In this document: in pieces, positions 1 to 7,135 of the stretch
Layout: each line of letters starts with the position of its first letter
How positions within the stretch are numbered: position 1 is the stretch's first letter
NCBI GenBank assembly: GCA_020216985.1
Contig: JAIWOH010000008.1
Location: 1 to 10,000 of the forward strand
Source of the DNA: Nitrospira sp.
GTDB lineage: Bacteria > Nitrospirota > Nitrospiria > Nitrospirales > Nitrospiraceae
Reading direction: 5' to 3'
DNA: 10,000 bases
The notes under the pieces: model-generated
What the model saw: the letters and a program-made list of their open reading frames with translations, nothing else
The model's database searches: none
What the model was told of the DNA's origin: nothing
Translations under genes and position numbers: made by a program

Positions 1-41
1 GGCTGCTACCGGGGCATCGCTGCTCCCCTCACTCCTATCCG

Positions 42-1244
42 CTAATAAGGGAAATCGAGCCCGGCAAAAATAGCACCCCCTTCTTTGCTGAATCCATAAT
101 CAATTCGTCCCACAACGTTAGGTCGAATGATTCCCCGAAAACCGATCCCGGGCGTGATGCGGTAGTCCTTGAAACTGACGTCCTTAAACGAGCTGAACAC
201 CTGCCCCGTATCGACGAAGGGGGCGATCTCGAAATCCGCCATCACTCCGGCCAGACGGGTACGAAGGATATGGATGCGCTCCTCGACGCTCAGGGCGATG
301 AGCTGCTTGTCGATATACCGATCCACCCCGTATCCGCGCAGATTGTTCTGCCCTCCCAAAGAACTCAGCTCATAAAACGGCACGTCCGTCCCGATCGTCG
401 CCTGGAGGTCGCCGCGAATGACTAAGATGGCGCGTTTGGATTCGCTCGCAAACATTTTTTTGACCTCGATTCCGTATCGGGAATAGAGCGGCTGCGCGCC
501 GGGATGAAAATTATGGTTGATTTCCGCATAGGCCGTCACCGCCATTCCGTCCGTCGGTGTAACAAGGTTGTTACGGGTATCGTAGTGGAACGAAATCCGT
601 TCACCCAAAATGGTGGCTCCCCCAACCCCGGAGACCGTCGGAAATCGATTCCCGGTAAAAGGCAACACGGTGGCTCCCGGATCAATGGCGTCCATGTGGC
701 GAAACCGCTGGCTGACGGCGATCTGCGTTACCTCGTTCGCATAGACACCGAACTTCCAGTTGATTCTGGTCTCCGAGGCCGTATAGTTGGTCTCGTCGTG
801 GAGCGGTGTCGTCGGCCCCAGCCCGAAAAACCGCACCGTCGCGTTCTTAAAGTGGGCGGCGCTGATCCCGATGCTGTAGCGACCATTGCTGAAGCCGGGA
901 TCGACATAGCTCAAGAGAAATCGCCGCTCGATCTTTTCCGACCAAGACGCGATGCCTCTGAGTTCCTTCCCGCCCGGCTGGTAATGAAACAGGTTCAAAG
1001 TCCCTCGGACACCGACAATGCTGTTGTAGATCACCATCGGCGCGATCAGATGTTTGAGCTCGCCGTCGGGACCGGTGATCAGGGCAGGCACGATCATGCC
1101 GTAATCGTTGCCGTCGTTCTTGCTGGAACTGATGGCGGGAATGGGAAAGTACTGCACGTCCGCATGAGCGACGCCCGCCAAAAAAGATCCGCATGGTCCG
1201 ATAAGCACGAGCGCAAGGACAAGTATGGGAGCAAGACGACGCAC
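42..1244 (-). CDS. Omp85-family (BamA/TamA-like) outer-membrane beta-barrel without POTRA domains
   Basis: A predicted 400-residue outer-membrane protein. Residues 1-28 look like a Sec signal peptide: basic MRRL, a hydrophobic core, and an AHA cleavage site. Most of the remainder resembles the C-terminal barrel of the bacterial surface antigen (Omp85) family. HYDTRNNLVTPTDG (220-233) matches the family's YDTR..P..G strand-turn motif. LGGQNNLRGYG (286-296) carries the LRGY version of the conserved (V/I)RG(F/Y) lumen-loop motif. FVDTGQVF (343-350) and the terminal strand ending LDFPY also fit. Only about 20 mature residues precede the barrel, so there is no room for POTRA domains. BamA (about 800 residues) and TamA (about 580) are much longer. 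The start is GTG with only a weak Shine-Dalgarno; no ATG offers a better signal peptide. It begins 36 bases after mlaC and is probably the last gene of the operon. A role as the outer-membrane partner of the Mla system is inferred from position. Family call good, function unknown. Confidence 0.85.
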   Translation of the reverse strand: MRRLAPILVLALVLIGPCGSFLAGVAHADVQYFPIPAISSSKNDGNDYGMIVPALITGPDGELKHLIAPMVIYNSIVGVRGTLNLFHYQPGGKELRGIASWSEKIERRFLLSYVDPGFSNGRYSIGISAAHFKNATVRFFGLGPTTPLHDETNYTASETRINWKFGVYANEVTQIAVSQRFRHMDAIDPGATVLPFTGNRFPTVSGVGGATILGERISFHYDTRNNLVTPTDGMAVTAYAEINHNFHPGAQPLYSRYGIEVKKMFASESKRAILVIRGDLQATIGTDVPFYELSSLGGQNNLRGYGVDRYIDKQLIALSVEERIHILRTRLAGVMADFEIAPFVDTGQVFSSFKDVSFKDYRITPGIGFRGIIRPNVVGRIDYGFSKEGGAIFAGLDFPY

Positions 1245-1280
1245 GAACGGTCTCGTACCTTCGAAGCGACGATACGACTG

Positions 1281-1937
1281 CTATGGAGATTTGATCTTCT
1301 CGGACTTTTTGCGGAGTTGTTCGACAAGATCGGCATAGGAAGACGCCTTGATGATCTTGGCAAATTGCCCCCGGTAATTATTCACCAGGCTGACCCCGTC
1401 GATCACGACATCGTACACGCGCCAATCATTCGCTTTTTGAATCAACCGATAATCAAGAGGGATTTCCGTTTTATCCGACAGCACCTTCGTCCTGACTTCC
1501 GCGTATTCCTTTTCAGTCCGCTCGTTTAAGTATTGAACACCTTCGCCGGAATAGGTCTCGATCTTGTCGGCATACGAATTCGTCAGCAACGTGCGAAACA
1601 GCGTCACGAACTCCCGTTTCTCCTCGTCGGACAAGGTATTCCAAGGAGCGCCAAGCGCGCGTTTCGACATCTCTTGATAATCGAAACGGGCCTCCACGAC
1701 TCGCTCCAGCATCTGTCGTCGCTCCTCAGCCTTCCCCGGCTGTTTGAGCTCATCCTGGCGGAGGATGCGCAGCACTTCGTCGATCGTCGTTCTCATTGCT
1801 TCCGTCGGAGCTCCCGCGTATCCGACAACCGGCGACAGCGACGCAACAACGACGAGACCGAGAACCCACGCCGCCATGCGTCGTTTCAGAAACACGCGAG
1901 CCGGCTGGTTTACTTCTCCTTGAAGAAATATCGCCAT
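1281..1937 (-). CDS. mlaC: MlaC/Ttg2D-family periplasmic lipid-binding protein (HpnM-like)
   Basis: A 218-residue member of the MlaC/Ttg2D ('toluene tolerance') family. These soluble periplasmic carriers shuttle a lipid between the inner-membrane MlaFED complex and the outer membrane. A basic N-terminus (FLKRR) and hydrophobic segment at about 22-38 form a signal peptide, with cleavage likely near GYA/GA (40-43). The family domain covers about 50-210. Diagnostic stretches are FDYQEMSKRALG (85-96), LSDEEKREF (102-110) and the C-terminal DGVSLVNNYRGQF (170-182), close to the family consensus. The ATG at 1937 was chosen because a strong GGGAGGA lies 6 bases upstream. A TTG further upstream (1955) lacks this, and the internal Met21 has no ribosome binding site. 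Hopanoid clusters in other bacteria often carry a MlaC relative named HpnM, so that name fits equally well given shc and hpnG upstream. Lipid specificity cannot be read from the sequence. Confidence 0.92.
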   Translation of the reverse strand: MAIFLQGEVNQPARVFLKRRMAAWVLGLVVVASLSPVVGYAGAPTEAMRTTIDEVLRILRQDELKQPGKAEERRQMLERVVEARFDYQEMSKRALGAPWNTLSDEEKREFVTLFRTLLTNSYADKIETYSGEGVQYLNERTEKEYAEVRTKVLSDKTEIPLDYRLIQKANDWRVYDVVIDGVSLVNNYRGQFAKIIKASSYADLVEQLRKKSEKIKSP

Positions 1938-1943
1938 GCTCTT

Positions 1944-1950
1944 TCCTCCC
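1944..1950 (-). promoter_or_regulatory. Ribosome binding site of mlaC
   Basis: On the minus strand GGGAGGA lies 6 bases before the ATG at 1937. It is the strongest Shine-Dalgarno in the operon and decides the mlaC start over the TTG at 1955, which lies upstream of it. Confidence 0.75.
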
Positions 1951-1989
1951 GACAAAAGATCGTTTGCAGACTCTTAAGACTTGACTTGC

Positions 1990-2433
1990 CTACTTCACCT
2001 TTCCATGCACATATTGGCTGACCAATTCCTCCAAATCCAACCCGGACTCAGTATCGCGGATTATACCGCCCGCTTGCAACGGCTCGCCTCCCCCGCCTGG
2101 CGACAACGACACGAACTTCTCCCCGATAATGCCCCTGGTCTTAATCGACGCGAAGGTATCGGTGTAGAGCTTGACATTGTTGTGCACCGCCAACCGGACA
2201 ACCGCCTGATCATCCTTCAGTGCAATCGATTTGACCCGTCCCACCTCGACACCGGCGATTTCCACGGCCGCACCGGGTTTGAGACCGGACGCCGAGTTAA
2301 ACGGCGCGTCCACCTCGTACAGATCGCCGCCGACCAATTCCAGCTTGCCGAGCTTGATCGAGAGATAGCCCAAACAGACGATCCCGACCAACACGAACAC
2401 TCCGACGGTCAATTCCAGCCTGCTTTTCTCCAT
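1990..2433 (-). CDS. mlaD: MlaD-family MCE-domain lipid transporter subunit
   Basis: A 147-residue MCE protein. MlaD forms a hexameric ring anchored in the inner membrane by one N-terminal helix. It passes lipid between the MlaE permease and periplasmic MlaC. Residues 9-27 are the transmembrane anchor (VGVFVLVGIVCLGYLSIKL). One MCE domain covers about 38-116, with the typical ASGLKPGAAVEIAGVEVGRV (48-67). The following GIIGEKFVSLSPGG (101-114) and RDTESGLDLEELV (126-138) match the family's EKY(I/V).L.PGG and D(T/I)QSA..LE.L patterns. The protein ends soon after, so the C-terminal helix is shorter than in E. coli MlaD (183 residues). The ATG at 2433 has GAGGGAG 6 bases upstream; the alternative start 12 codons earlier overlaps the end of mlaF and has no such site. 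It sits 13 bases after mlaF and 52 before mlaC. A single MCE domain argues for the Mla type rather than PqiB or YebT, which have several. Confidence 0.94.
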   Translation of the reverse strand: MEKSRLELTVGVFVLVGIVCLGYLSIKLGKLELVGGDLYEVDAPFNSASGLKPGAAVEIAGVEVGRVKSIALKDDQAVVRLAVHNNVKLYTDTFASIKTRGIIGEKFVSLSPGGGGEPLQAGGIIRDTESGLDLEELVSQYVHGKVK

Positions 2434-2439
2434 GCCGTA

Positions 2440-2446
2440 CTCCCTC
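2440..2446 (-). promoter_or_regulatory. Ribosome binding site of mlaD
   Basis: GAGGGAG on the minus strand, directly after the mlaF TAA stop and 6 bases before the ATG at 2433. It fixes the mlaD start and places the site in the 13-base mlaF-mlaD gap, which suggests coupled translation. Confidence 0.7.
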
Positions 2447-3205
2447 TTATCCACTCGGAGAAACCGCACGCAACGAGACGGTCCCTCCGACCGAGATGAA
2501 CTCCTGAATGTCCGGATCTTGCGTCCGCTGGAATTCCAGGGGTTCCGCCATCAGTGCAATGCGTCCGCCCTTCAACATGGCGACATAATCGGAAATACCG
2601 AAAATTTCCGGAATTTCATGGCTGACCATCACGGCGGTGAACCCGAATTTGCGCTGCATGCCGGTAATGAGATCATGGATCGACTTGGCCATCAGCGGAT
2701 CAAGGCCGGTCGTCGGTTCATCAAAGAGAATGATCTCCGGTTGCATGACCAGCGCCCGCGCCAAGCCGGCGCGTTTGCGCATGCCCCCGCTCAGCTCGGC
2801 GGGGAATTTATGTCCCATCCCGGCCAGACCGACCTGCTCCAATTTCTCTTCGACGCGACCGGTGACCTCCGGTCCTTTCATACGAAGTCGCTCGCGCAAC
2901 GGAAACGCCACGTTCTCAAACACCGTCAGCGAGTCGAACAACGCCGCCCCCTGAAACAGCATCGCAAACCGTTTGCGAACATCGTTGAGCGCGCGACCCC
3001 GCAATCGCGAGATTTCCATCCCATCGACCCACACTTCTCCCGAGTCGGGTTGCATCAGTCCGATCATGTGTTTGAGCAGCACGCTCTTGCCTTCTCCGCT
3101 GCGGCCGATGATGGTCGTCAGCTTCCGCGGCGGAATGACAAGGTCCACCCCTCGCAGCACCGGATGCCCGCCCAAAGTTTTCGTCACGCCGACCAGTTTG
3201 ATCAT
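2447..3205 (-). CDS. mlaF: MlaF-family ABC transporter ATP-binding protein
   Basis: A 252-residue ABC ATPase that powers lipid transport by the MlaE permease from the cytoplasmic face. All catalytic motifs are present: Walker A GRSGEGKS (34-41), Q-loop LFQGAALFDSLTV (83-95), signature LSGGMRKR (138-145), Walker B IILFDEPTTGLD (158-169) and H-loop VSHE with His196. FQGAALFDSLTVFENV and LSGGMRKRAGLARAL are characteristic of the MlaF/Ttg2A branch. The frame stays open upstream to 3448, but that part is antisense-like sequence overlapping mlaE. The domain's first strand begins at MIKLVGVTK, so the ATG at 3205 is chosen. Oddly, the nearest Shine-Dalgarno-like bases (GGAAG) abut this ATG with no spacer, and a hairpin lies just upstream, so initiation may depend on coupling with mlaE. 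It lies 50 bases after mlaE and 13 before mlaD. Confidence 0.95.
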   Translation of the reverse strand: MIKLVGVTKTLGGHPVLRGVDLVIPPRKLTTIIGRSGEGKSVLLKHMIGLMQPDSGEVWVDGMEISRLRGRALNDVRKRFAMLFQGAALFDSLTVFENVAFPLRERLRMKGPEVTGRVEEKLEQVGLAGMGHKFPAELSGGMRKRAGLARALVMQPEIILFDEPTTGLDPLMAKSIHDLITGMQRKFGFTAVMVSHEIPEIFGISDYVAMLKGGRIALMAEPLEFQRTQDPDIQEFISVGGTVSLRAVSPSG

Positions 3206-3214
3206 CTTCCAACG

Positions 3215-3239
3215 GGTTCGAGGCCTGCGGCCTTCAACC
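3215..3239 (-). other. Intercistronic hairpin between mlaE and mlaF
   Basis: In the 50-base mlaE-mlaF gap the transcript can fold as GGTT, a 2-base internal loop, AGGCC, loop GCA, GGCCT, a 2-base internal loop, then AACC. That is 5 uninterrupted base pairs plus 4 outer ones. No T-run follows, so it is not an intrinsic terminator. It ends 9 bases before the mlaF ATG and could affect mRNA stability or mlaF initiation. Either role is inference. Confidence 0.4.
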
Positions 3240-3255
3240 GAACGACCGACCGCTC

Positions 3256-4026
3256 TTACAACAGCACCGACGTCAAGAAATAATCCCACACGAGAATCAG
3301 AACCGAGGACAACACCACCGCCTCCGTCGTGGCCGTGCCCAACCCTTCCGCGCTCATCCTGGTGTAAAAACCCTTGTACGTACAGACCCAGCTGACGATC
3401 AGTCCGAAGCTGATGGATTTGAGAATGCCCCCATAGACGTCTTTCCATTCGACCGACGACGCAATTGAATTCCAGTAGGACCCCGCATTGACACCCAACA
3501 ACTCCACACCGACCAAATGGCCGCCGTAAATCCCGACGACGTCGAAAATCGCCACCAGCAACGGGACGCCGATCAAGCCAGCGACAAGCTTCGGCGCGAT
3601 CAAGTACTGAAGCGGATTGACTGCCATGGTGTCGAGTGCGTCGATTTGCTCTGTAATCCGCATAATACCGATTTCCGCCGTCATCGCCGAACCGGCTCGG
3701 GCCGTCACCATCAGCGCCGCCAGCACGGGCCCCAGCTCTCGAATCATGCTGAGCGCCACCGCCGAACCCAGCAGTCCTTCGGATCCGAATTTCCGAAGCG
3801 TGTAGTACCCTTGAAGAGCCAGCACCATGCCCGTAAAGGCGGCCGTCAATACGACGACGAACGTCGACTTGTATCCGATGAAATGCAGTTGTTTGACGAT
3901 CTGAACGACCCGGAAGGGTGGGCGAAACAACCAGGCAACGGACGAAACCACGAAGATCAACATCCGGCCCATCTCACCGACCACATTCATCGTCCAACGT
4001 CCGAGCCGTTCCAGCATCGTGATCAT
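3256..4026 (-). CDS. mlaE: MlaE-family ABC transporter permease
   Basis: The inner-membrane permease of the Mla phospholipid/lipid transporter, about 256 residues from the ATG at 4026. An amphipathic N-terminal segment is followed by several hydrophobic helices. The family's hallmark central block is intact: GMVLALQGYYTL, then IRELGPVLAALMVTARAG, then TAEIGIMRITEQIDALDTM. The C-terminal YTRMSAEGLGTATTEAVV also matches. The start is uncertain. The frame opens at an ATG at 4077, giving 273 residues and a 35-base overlap with hpnG. In-frame ATGs at 4026 and 4017 give 256 and 253 residues, nearer the usual length of about 260, and begin just after the hpnG stop. None has a convincing Shine-Dalgarno. 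I prefer 4026 because the extra residues of the long form look unlike the family. The gene order E-F-D-C differs from the F-E-D-C-B of enteric bacteria, and no MlaB (STAS) gene is present here. Confidence 0.93.
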   Translation of the reverse strand: MITMLERLGRWTMNVVGEMGRMLIFVVSSVAWLFRPPFRVVQIVKQLHFIGYKSTFVVVLTAAFTGMVLALQGYYTLRKFGSEGLLGSAVALSMIRELGPVLAALMVTARAGSAMTAEIGIMRITEQIDALDTMAVNPLQYLIAPKLVAGLIGVPLLVAIFDVVGIYGGHLVGVELLGVNAGSYWNSIASSVEWKDVYGGILKSISFGLIVSWVCTYKGFYTRMSAEGLGTATTEAVVLSSVLILVWDYFLTSVLL

Positions 4027-4042
4027 AGGGGATTGTGAGCCG

Positions 4043-4864
4043 TCAGTCTTTGAATTGCCCGGCAACCGTACCGACATAGCGTTTGAAAAACGAGGTCAGA
4101 TTGGCGGCCGCCGTCCGGCTCTGCCGACGAAGCCGCCACAGACCCGCCAATCGGGAGGGATGCCCCACCACCGAAGCCATGCCTTTCAGCCAACCGGCCG
4201 GTTGGAGAAACAGATTGAAATCCAGGGCAAGATCTTCATCCAAGAGGTCCGAGACCGTGCGGACGATGACAAACGACACTCGCGCACGCCGCGCCTCCTC
4301 CGCCAACGCCGCGCTTTCCATATCCAGACCGACCGCACCGGTGAGGCTGGCAAAATGCCGTTTGTCCGTCGCGCTGCCGACAATACGATCAGTGGAGACG
4401 AATCGACCGACGTGATTGGCCTGCCCGCTCACCTGGGCCAACCGAATCATCGCTTCCCCTTCGTCCTCCGACATCTCCCTCATCGGAAGCCGACCGGCAT
4501 CTCCTCTTCCCATGGCAATCACCTCACGGCCGAGCAGCAACGCCCCGATCTCCGTTGGGACAAGGGCACAGGCAAACCCCGTTGAAACCGCCAGGGTGAA
4601 GGGCTGACGCGTCAGCAGTCTTTGGGCGGCCCTGCCGGCCTTCTCCGGACCGATACCGGTTCGGGCCAACCAATACTCGCGGGTGCCTTCCTTATACACC
4701 AGGACCGTCATTCCATCGACATCCTGCCGAGTTTCCGTTCCGAATGCGGCGCGGACGGCCTTTGTTTCCCATACAGTCGCAGCGAACAGCGCAATTCGCT
4801 TGATCGGCGTCGTGCCAGGAAGAGGAAAGAAATCGATCGGAGAGGCGGAATCTTCAGCGGTCAA
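4043..4864 (-). CDS. hpnG: Hopanoid-associated nucleoside phosphorylase HpnG (adenosylhopane phosphorylase)
   Basis: A 273-residue protein of the purine nucleoside phosphorylase / MTA-SAH nucleosidase superfamily. In hopanoid producers HpnG removes adenine from adenosylhopane, giving (phospho)ribosylhopane, a step toward bacteriohopanetetrol and related extended hopanoids. Visible fold motifs are RIALFAATVWETKAV (23-37), TGIGPEKAG (69-77), STGFACAL (94-101), the ribose-binding GLDMESAALA (179-188, Glu183) and VRTVSD (201-206), whose Asp sits where the family places its catalytic acid. The start is a TTG whose bases overlap the shc stop as TTGA; I found no better ATG or GTG. Such an overlap implies translational coupling to shc. 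Compared with generic nucleosidases, the C-terminal 50-60 residues (QPAGWLKGMA onward) are an extension seen in hopanoid-cluster members. The neighbouring shc makes the hopanoid assignment much more likely than MTA/SAH nucleosidase or futalosine hydrolase. Confidence 0.88.
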   Translation of the reverse strand: MTAEDSASPIDFFPLPGTTPIKRIALFAATVWETKAVRAAFGTETRQDVDGMTVLVYKEGTREYWLARTGIGPEKAGRAAQRLLTRQPFTLAVSTGFACALVPTEIGALLLGREVIAMGRGDAGRLPMREMSEDEGEAMIRLAQVSGQANHVGRFVSTDRIVGSATDKRHFASLTGAVGLDMESAALAEEARRARVSFVIVRTVSDLLDEDLALDFNLFLQPAGWLKGMASVVGHPSRLAGLWRLRRQSRTAAANLTSFFKRYVGTVAGQFKD

Positions 4865-7035
4865 TGATCAGCCCGGTACGACCCGGCAGCCTGGGCATGA
4901 TGGCGCAGTTCGTCCGCCCGGGTTTTCCCTCGAGCCCGGAGGTTCCGGTACATCGCGAGCGCCCACAACGGGAAATACTGGCAGTACCAATGATAACGGA
5001 GGTAGAACACGCGCGGGAATCCCGTACCGGTATGGCGAACTTCCTCCCATGACCCGTCCTTCATTTGATGGCGCAGGAGAAATTGCACCCCGCGCGCGAC
5101 GCTGAAGGAGTCCACCACGCCGGCGGACATCAATCCCATCAAGGCCCAGGCCGTCTGTGACGGCGTGCTCTCCCCTTTGCCGCTGAAGGCAGGATCCGCA
5201 TACGACAGACAGGACTCGCCCCATCCGCCGTCCGGATTTTGTTTCGATTCCAACCATGAGACGGCCCGGCGGATGTACGGAGACGACGGATCTTCCCCCA
5301 TGGCGCGAAGGCCCGCCAGAACGGACCACGTTCCATAAATATAGTTGACGCCCCACCTTCCATACCAACTGCCGTCCTGTTCCTGTTCCTTCTTTAAAAA
5401 GGCCAAGGCCGGCCCGACGGCGGGATGCGTCCGATCGTACCCCAACGTCCCCAGCATCTCCAGACATCGCCCGGTCAAGTCCGATGTACTGGGGTCCAGC
5501 AACGCGCGGTGATCCGCAAACGGAATGTAGTTGAAGACGACACGATTGTTGTCCTTATCGTACGCCCCCCATCCTCCGTCCGACCCTTGCATGGCCAGGA
5601 CCCACTTCATGCCGCGGCGGATCGACTCCCGTTGCTCGGCGGTTTGAGCCATCTTCAATTTTGCAAGCCCCATGAGCACGACAGCGGAATCGTCGACGTC
5701 CGGGTACAACTCATTCTCAAACTGGAAGTACCATCCGCCTGGTTCGGCCGCGGGGGAGGAGACGATCCAGTCTCCCTCCTTCTTGGTCTGCCTGGACATC
5801 AGATACGCCGCGGCTTTCTGCAAAGCGGGATGGTCCTGCGACATGCCGGACTCGATCATGGCATTGATGAGCAACGCCGTATCCCAAATCGGAGAAAAGC
5901 AGGGCTGCAGATGGAGGGCAGGAAGAGACCGGCCGTCCAGCTCCACCGAATCGTACACCTCCAGTTCCTCGATCTCACGCAACGCCTTGACGACGAGGGG
6001 GTCGTCCGCGTCATAGCCCATGCACTGTAACGCCATGATGGAGTTGGCCATGGCCGGATAAATGGCGCCAAGCCCTCCGGTTCCCTTCATGTGCTCCAGC
6101 ATCCAGTCGGCGGCCCTTTTCAAGGCTTTCCTGCGCAACGCCCGCAGCGGCATCCGATCATAGACCTTCAGCAACGCATCAAGCGCCACGAAGAAATTGT
6201 GCGGCGTAAACCAATCCTGATCTTTATTGAACGGCGGGTATTTCCAATAGCGAATCGTCCGGCGGGGAACAGGATACAGTTCATCGATGCCCTGCTGACG
6301 CGAAATCCGGCACACCGGACGGTACGCAAACACGATGAGCAATGGGATCAGCACGGCCCGCGACCAATACGAAATGGCATAGACGTTGAAGTAGAACTTC
6401 TTCGGCAGCAACATGATTTCGACGGGCATGTGCGGCACGCCTTCCCAGTCATATTGATCGAACAACGCCAGGGCGATCTTGGTGAAGACGTTGGCTTGCA
6501 CCACGCCGCCCATGGCTAGAATACGTTCTTTGGCTCGAACCATGAACGGCTCGTCGGCGGACACGCCGGTCAATTTGAGGGCGAAATATGCCTTGACGGA
6601 CGCGCTGATTTCGGATGGTCCGCCGTAATAGATCGGCCAGCCACCGTCTGGCAATTGCGTGGCCTTCAAGTACCGAACGGCTTTCTCTTCACGATCGGGG
6701 TCCACGCGATCAAGAAATCGGCGGAGCATGATGTATTCGGACGTCAACGTGGTGTCCGCTTCAAGCTCCGCCACCCAGTATCCTTCCGCATGCTGGCGAT
6801 TCAGGAACCACGTCTGGCTTCGTCGGATGGCGTCGTCGATCGCATCAGGCTGGTTGTGAGCATGGCCGGTTGCACGCCGAGTCGCCGGCTCCAACGACGG
6901 CAACCCCGTCATCTTCTCGGAGACAAGCCGCAACGACGGCGACGGAGAAGGCTCCACAGCATGGCTGAGCTTCCCCGGGCTCGTCGAAAGCAAACCTTCA
7001 GAGAGACGACTGATAAGCGAGCGAATGAGGTTCAT
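4861..7035 (-). CDS. shc: Squalene-hopene cyclase
   Basis: The key enzyme of hopanoid synthesis: it protonates squalene and cyclises it to hopene/hopanol, acting as a monotopic protein on the cytoplasmic membrane. The product is 724 residues. The catalytic acid motif DVDD is at 446-449, within LYPDVDDSAVVLMGL. QW-type repeats are visible at about 77-87 (QHAEGYW), 122-134 (QLPDGGW), 478-491 (QGSDGGW), 546-560 (QEQDGSW), 594-607 (QNPDGGW) and 652-664 (QMKDGSW). The C-terminal FPRVFYLRYHWYCQYFPLWAL block is typical of bacterial enzymes. The ATG at 7035 has GGAAAG 5 bases upstream; a TTG 17 codons earlier has none. About 60 residues rich in Ser, Pro and Arg precede the conserved core, more than in shorter family members of about 630 residues. 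It is the first gene after a promoter and overlaps hpnG. The symbol hpnF is equally used. Oxidosqualene cyclase is unlikely given the DVDD motif (VSDCTAE-type in those enzymes) and the hopanoid neighbour. Confidence 0.97.
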   Translation of the reverse strand: MNLIRSLISRLSEGLLSTSPGKLSHAVEPSPSPSLRLVSEKMTGLPSLEPATRRATGHAHNQPDAIDDAIRRSQTWFLNRQHAEGYWVAELEADTTLTSEYIMLRRFLDRVDPDREEKAVRYLKATQLPDGGWPIYYGGPSEISASVKAYFALKLTGVSADEPFMVRAKERILAMGGVVQANVFTKIALALFDQYDWEGVPHMPVEIMLLPKKFYFNVYAISYWSRAVLIPLLIVFAYRPVCRISRQQGIDELYPVPRRTIRYWKYPPFNKDQDWFTPHNFFVALDALLKVYDRMPLRALRRKALKRAADWMLEHMKGTGGLGAIYPAMANSIMALQCMGYDADDPLVVKALREIEELEVYDSVELDGRSLPALHLQPCFSPIWDTALLINAMIESGMSQDHPALQKAAAYLMSRQTKKEGDWIVSSPAAEPGGWYFQFENELYPDVDDSAVVLMGLAKLKMAQTAEQRESIRRGMKWVLAMQGSDGGWGAYDKDNNRVVFNYIPFADHRALLDPSTSDLTGRCLEMLGTLGYDRTHPAVGPALAFLKKEQEQDGSWYGRWGVNYIYGTWSVLAGLRAMGEDPSSPYIRRAVSWLESKQNPDGGWGESCLSYADPAFSGKGESTPSQTAWALMGLMSAGVVDSFSVARGVQFLLRHQMKDGSWEEVRHTGTGFPRVFYLRYHWYCQYFPLWALAMYRNLRARGKTRADELRHHAQAAGSYRADH

Positions 7036-7040
7036 ACGAT

Positions 7041-7046
7041 CTTTCC
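7041..7046 (-). promoter_or_regulatory. Ribosome binding site of shc
   Basis: GGAAAG on the minus strand, 5 bases before the ATG at 7035. It favours this start over the in-frame TTG at 7086, which has no purine-rich site in front of it. Confidence 0.5.
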
Positions 7047-7135
7047 GGCGCGAGAAGCAGGACGAGACCCGCTCTTTTTTCCCCAAGACTCAGAAATCTT
7101 GCGCAACCGATCTGTTCCATCACGATTGCACCTTA

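Noticed and set aside
1..41. Start of another gene, or a terminator, left of the barrel gene
   Set aside because: On the minus strand a GGGGAG followed by ATG (17-15) looks like a start, but the frame stops after three codons. A GGGG/CCCC pairing has no T-run. Nothing can be supported here.
504..1529. A 341-codon open frame on the plus strand
   Set aside because: It lies antisense to the barrel gene and mlaC, is rich in Arg, His and Asp, has no recognisable domain, and is explained by the high GC of the opposite strand.
1938..1989. Separate promoter or operator in the mlaD-mlaC gap
   Set aside because: An 8-base palindrome TCTTAAGA is present, but there are no paired -35 and -10 boxes, and the gap is filled by the mlaC ribosome binding site and short repeats likely by chance.
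2432..3283. A 283-codon open frame on the plus strand
   Set aside because: It is fully antisense to mlaF, which has every ABC motif; its composition is shadow-like.
3206..3448. N-terminal extension of mlaF to the first possible start at 3448
   Set aside because: The extra 81 residues overlap mlaE out of frame, are Gly/Arg/Val-rich without structure, and precede the normal first strand of the ABC domain.
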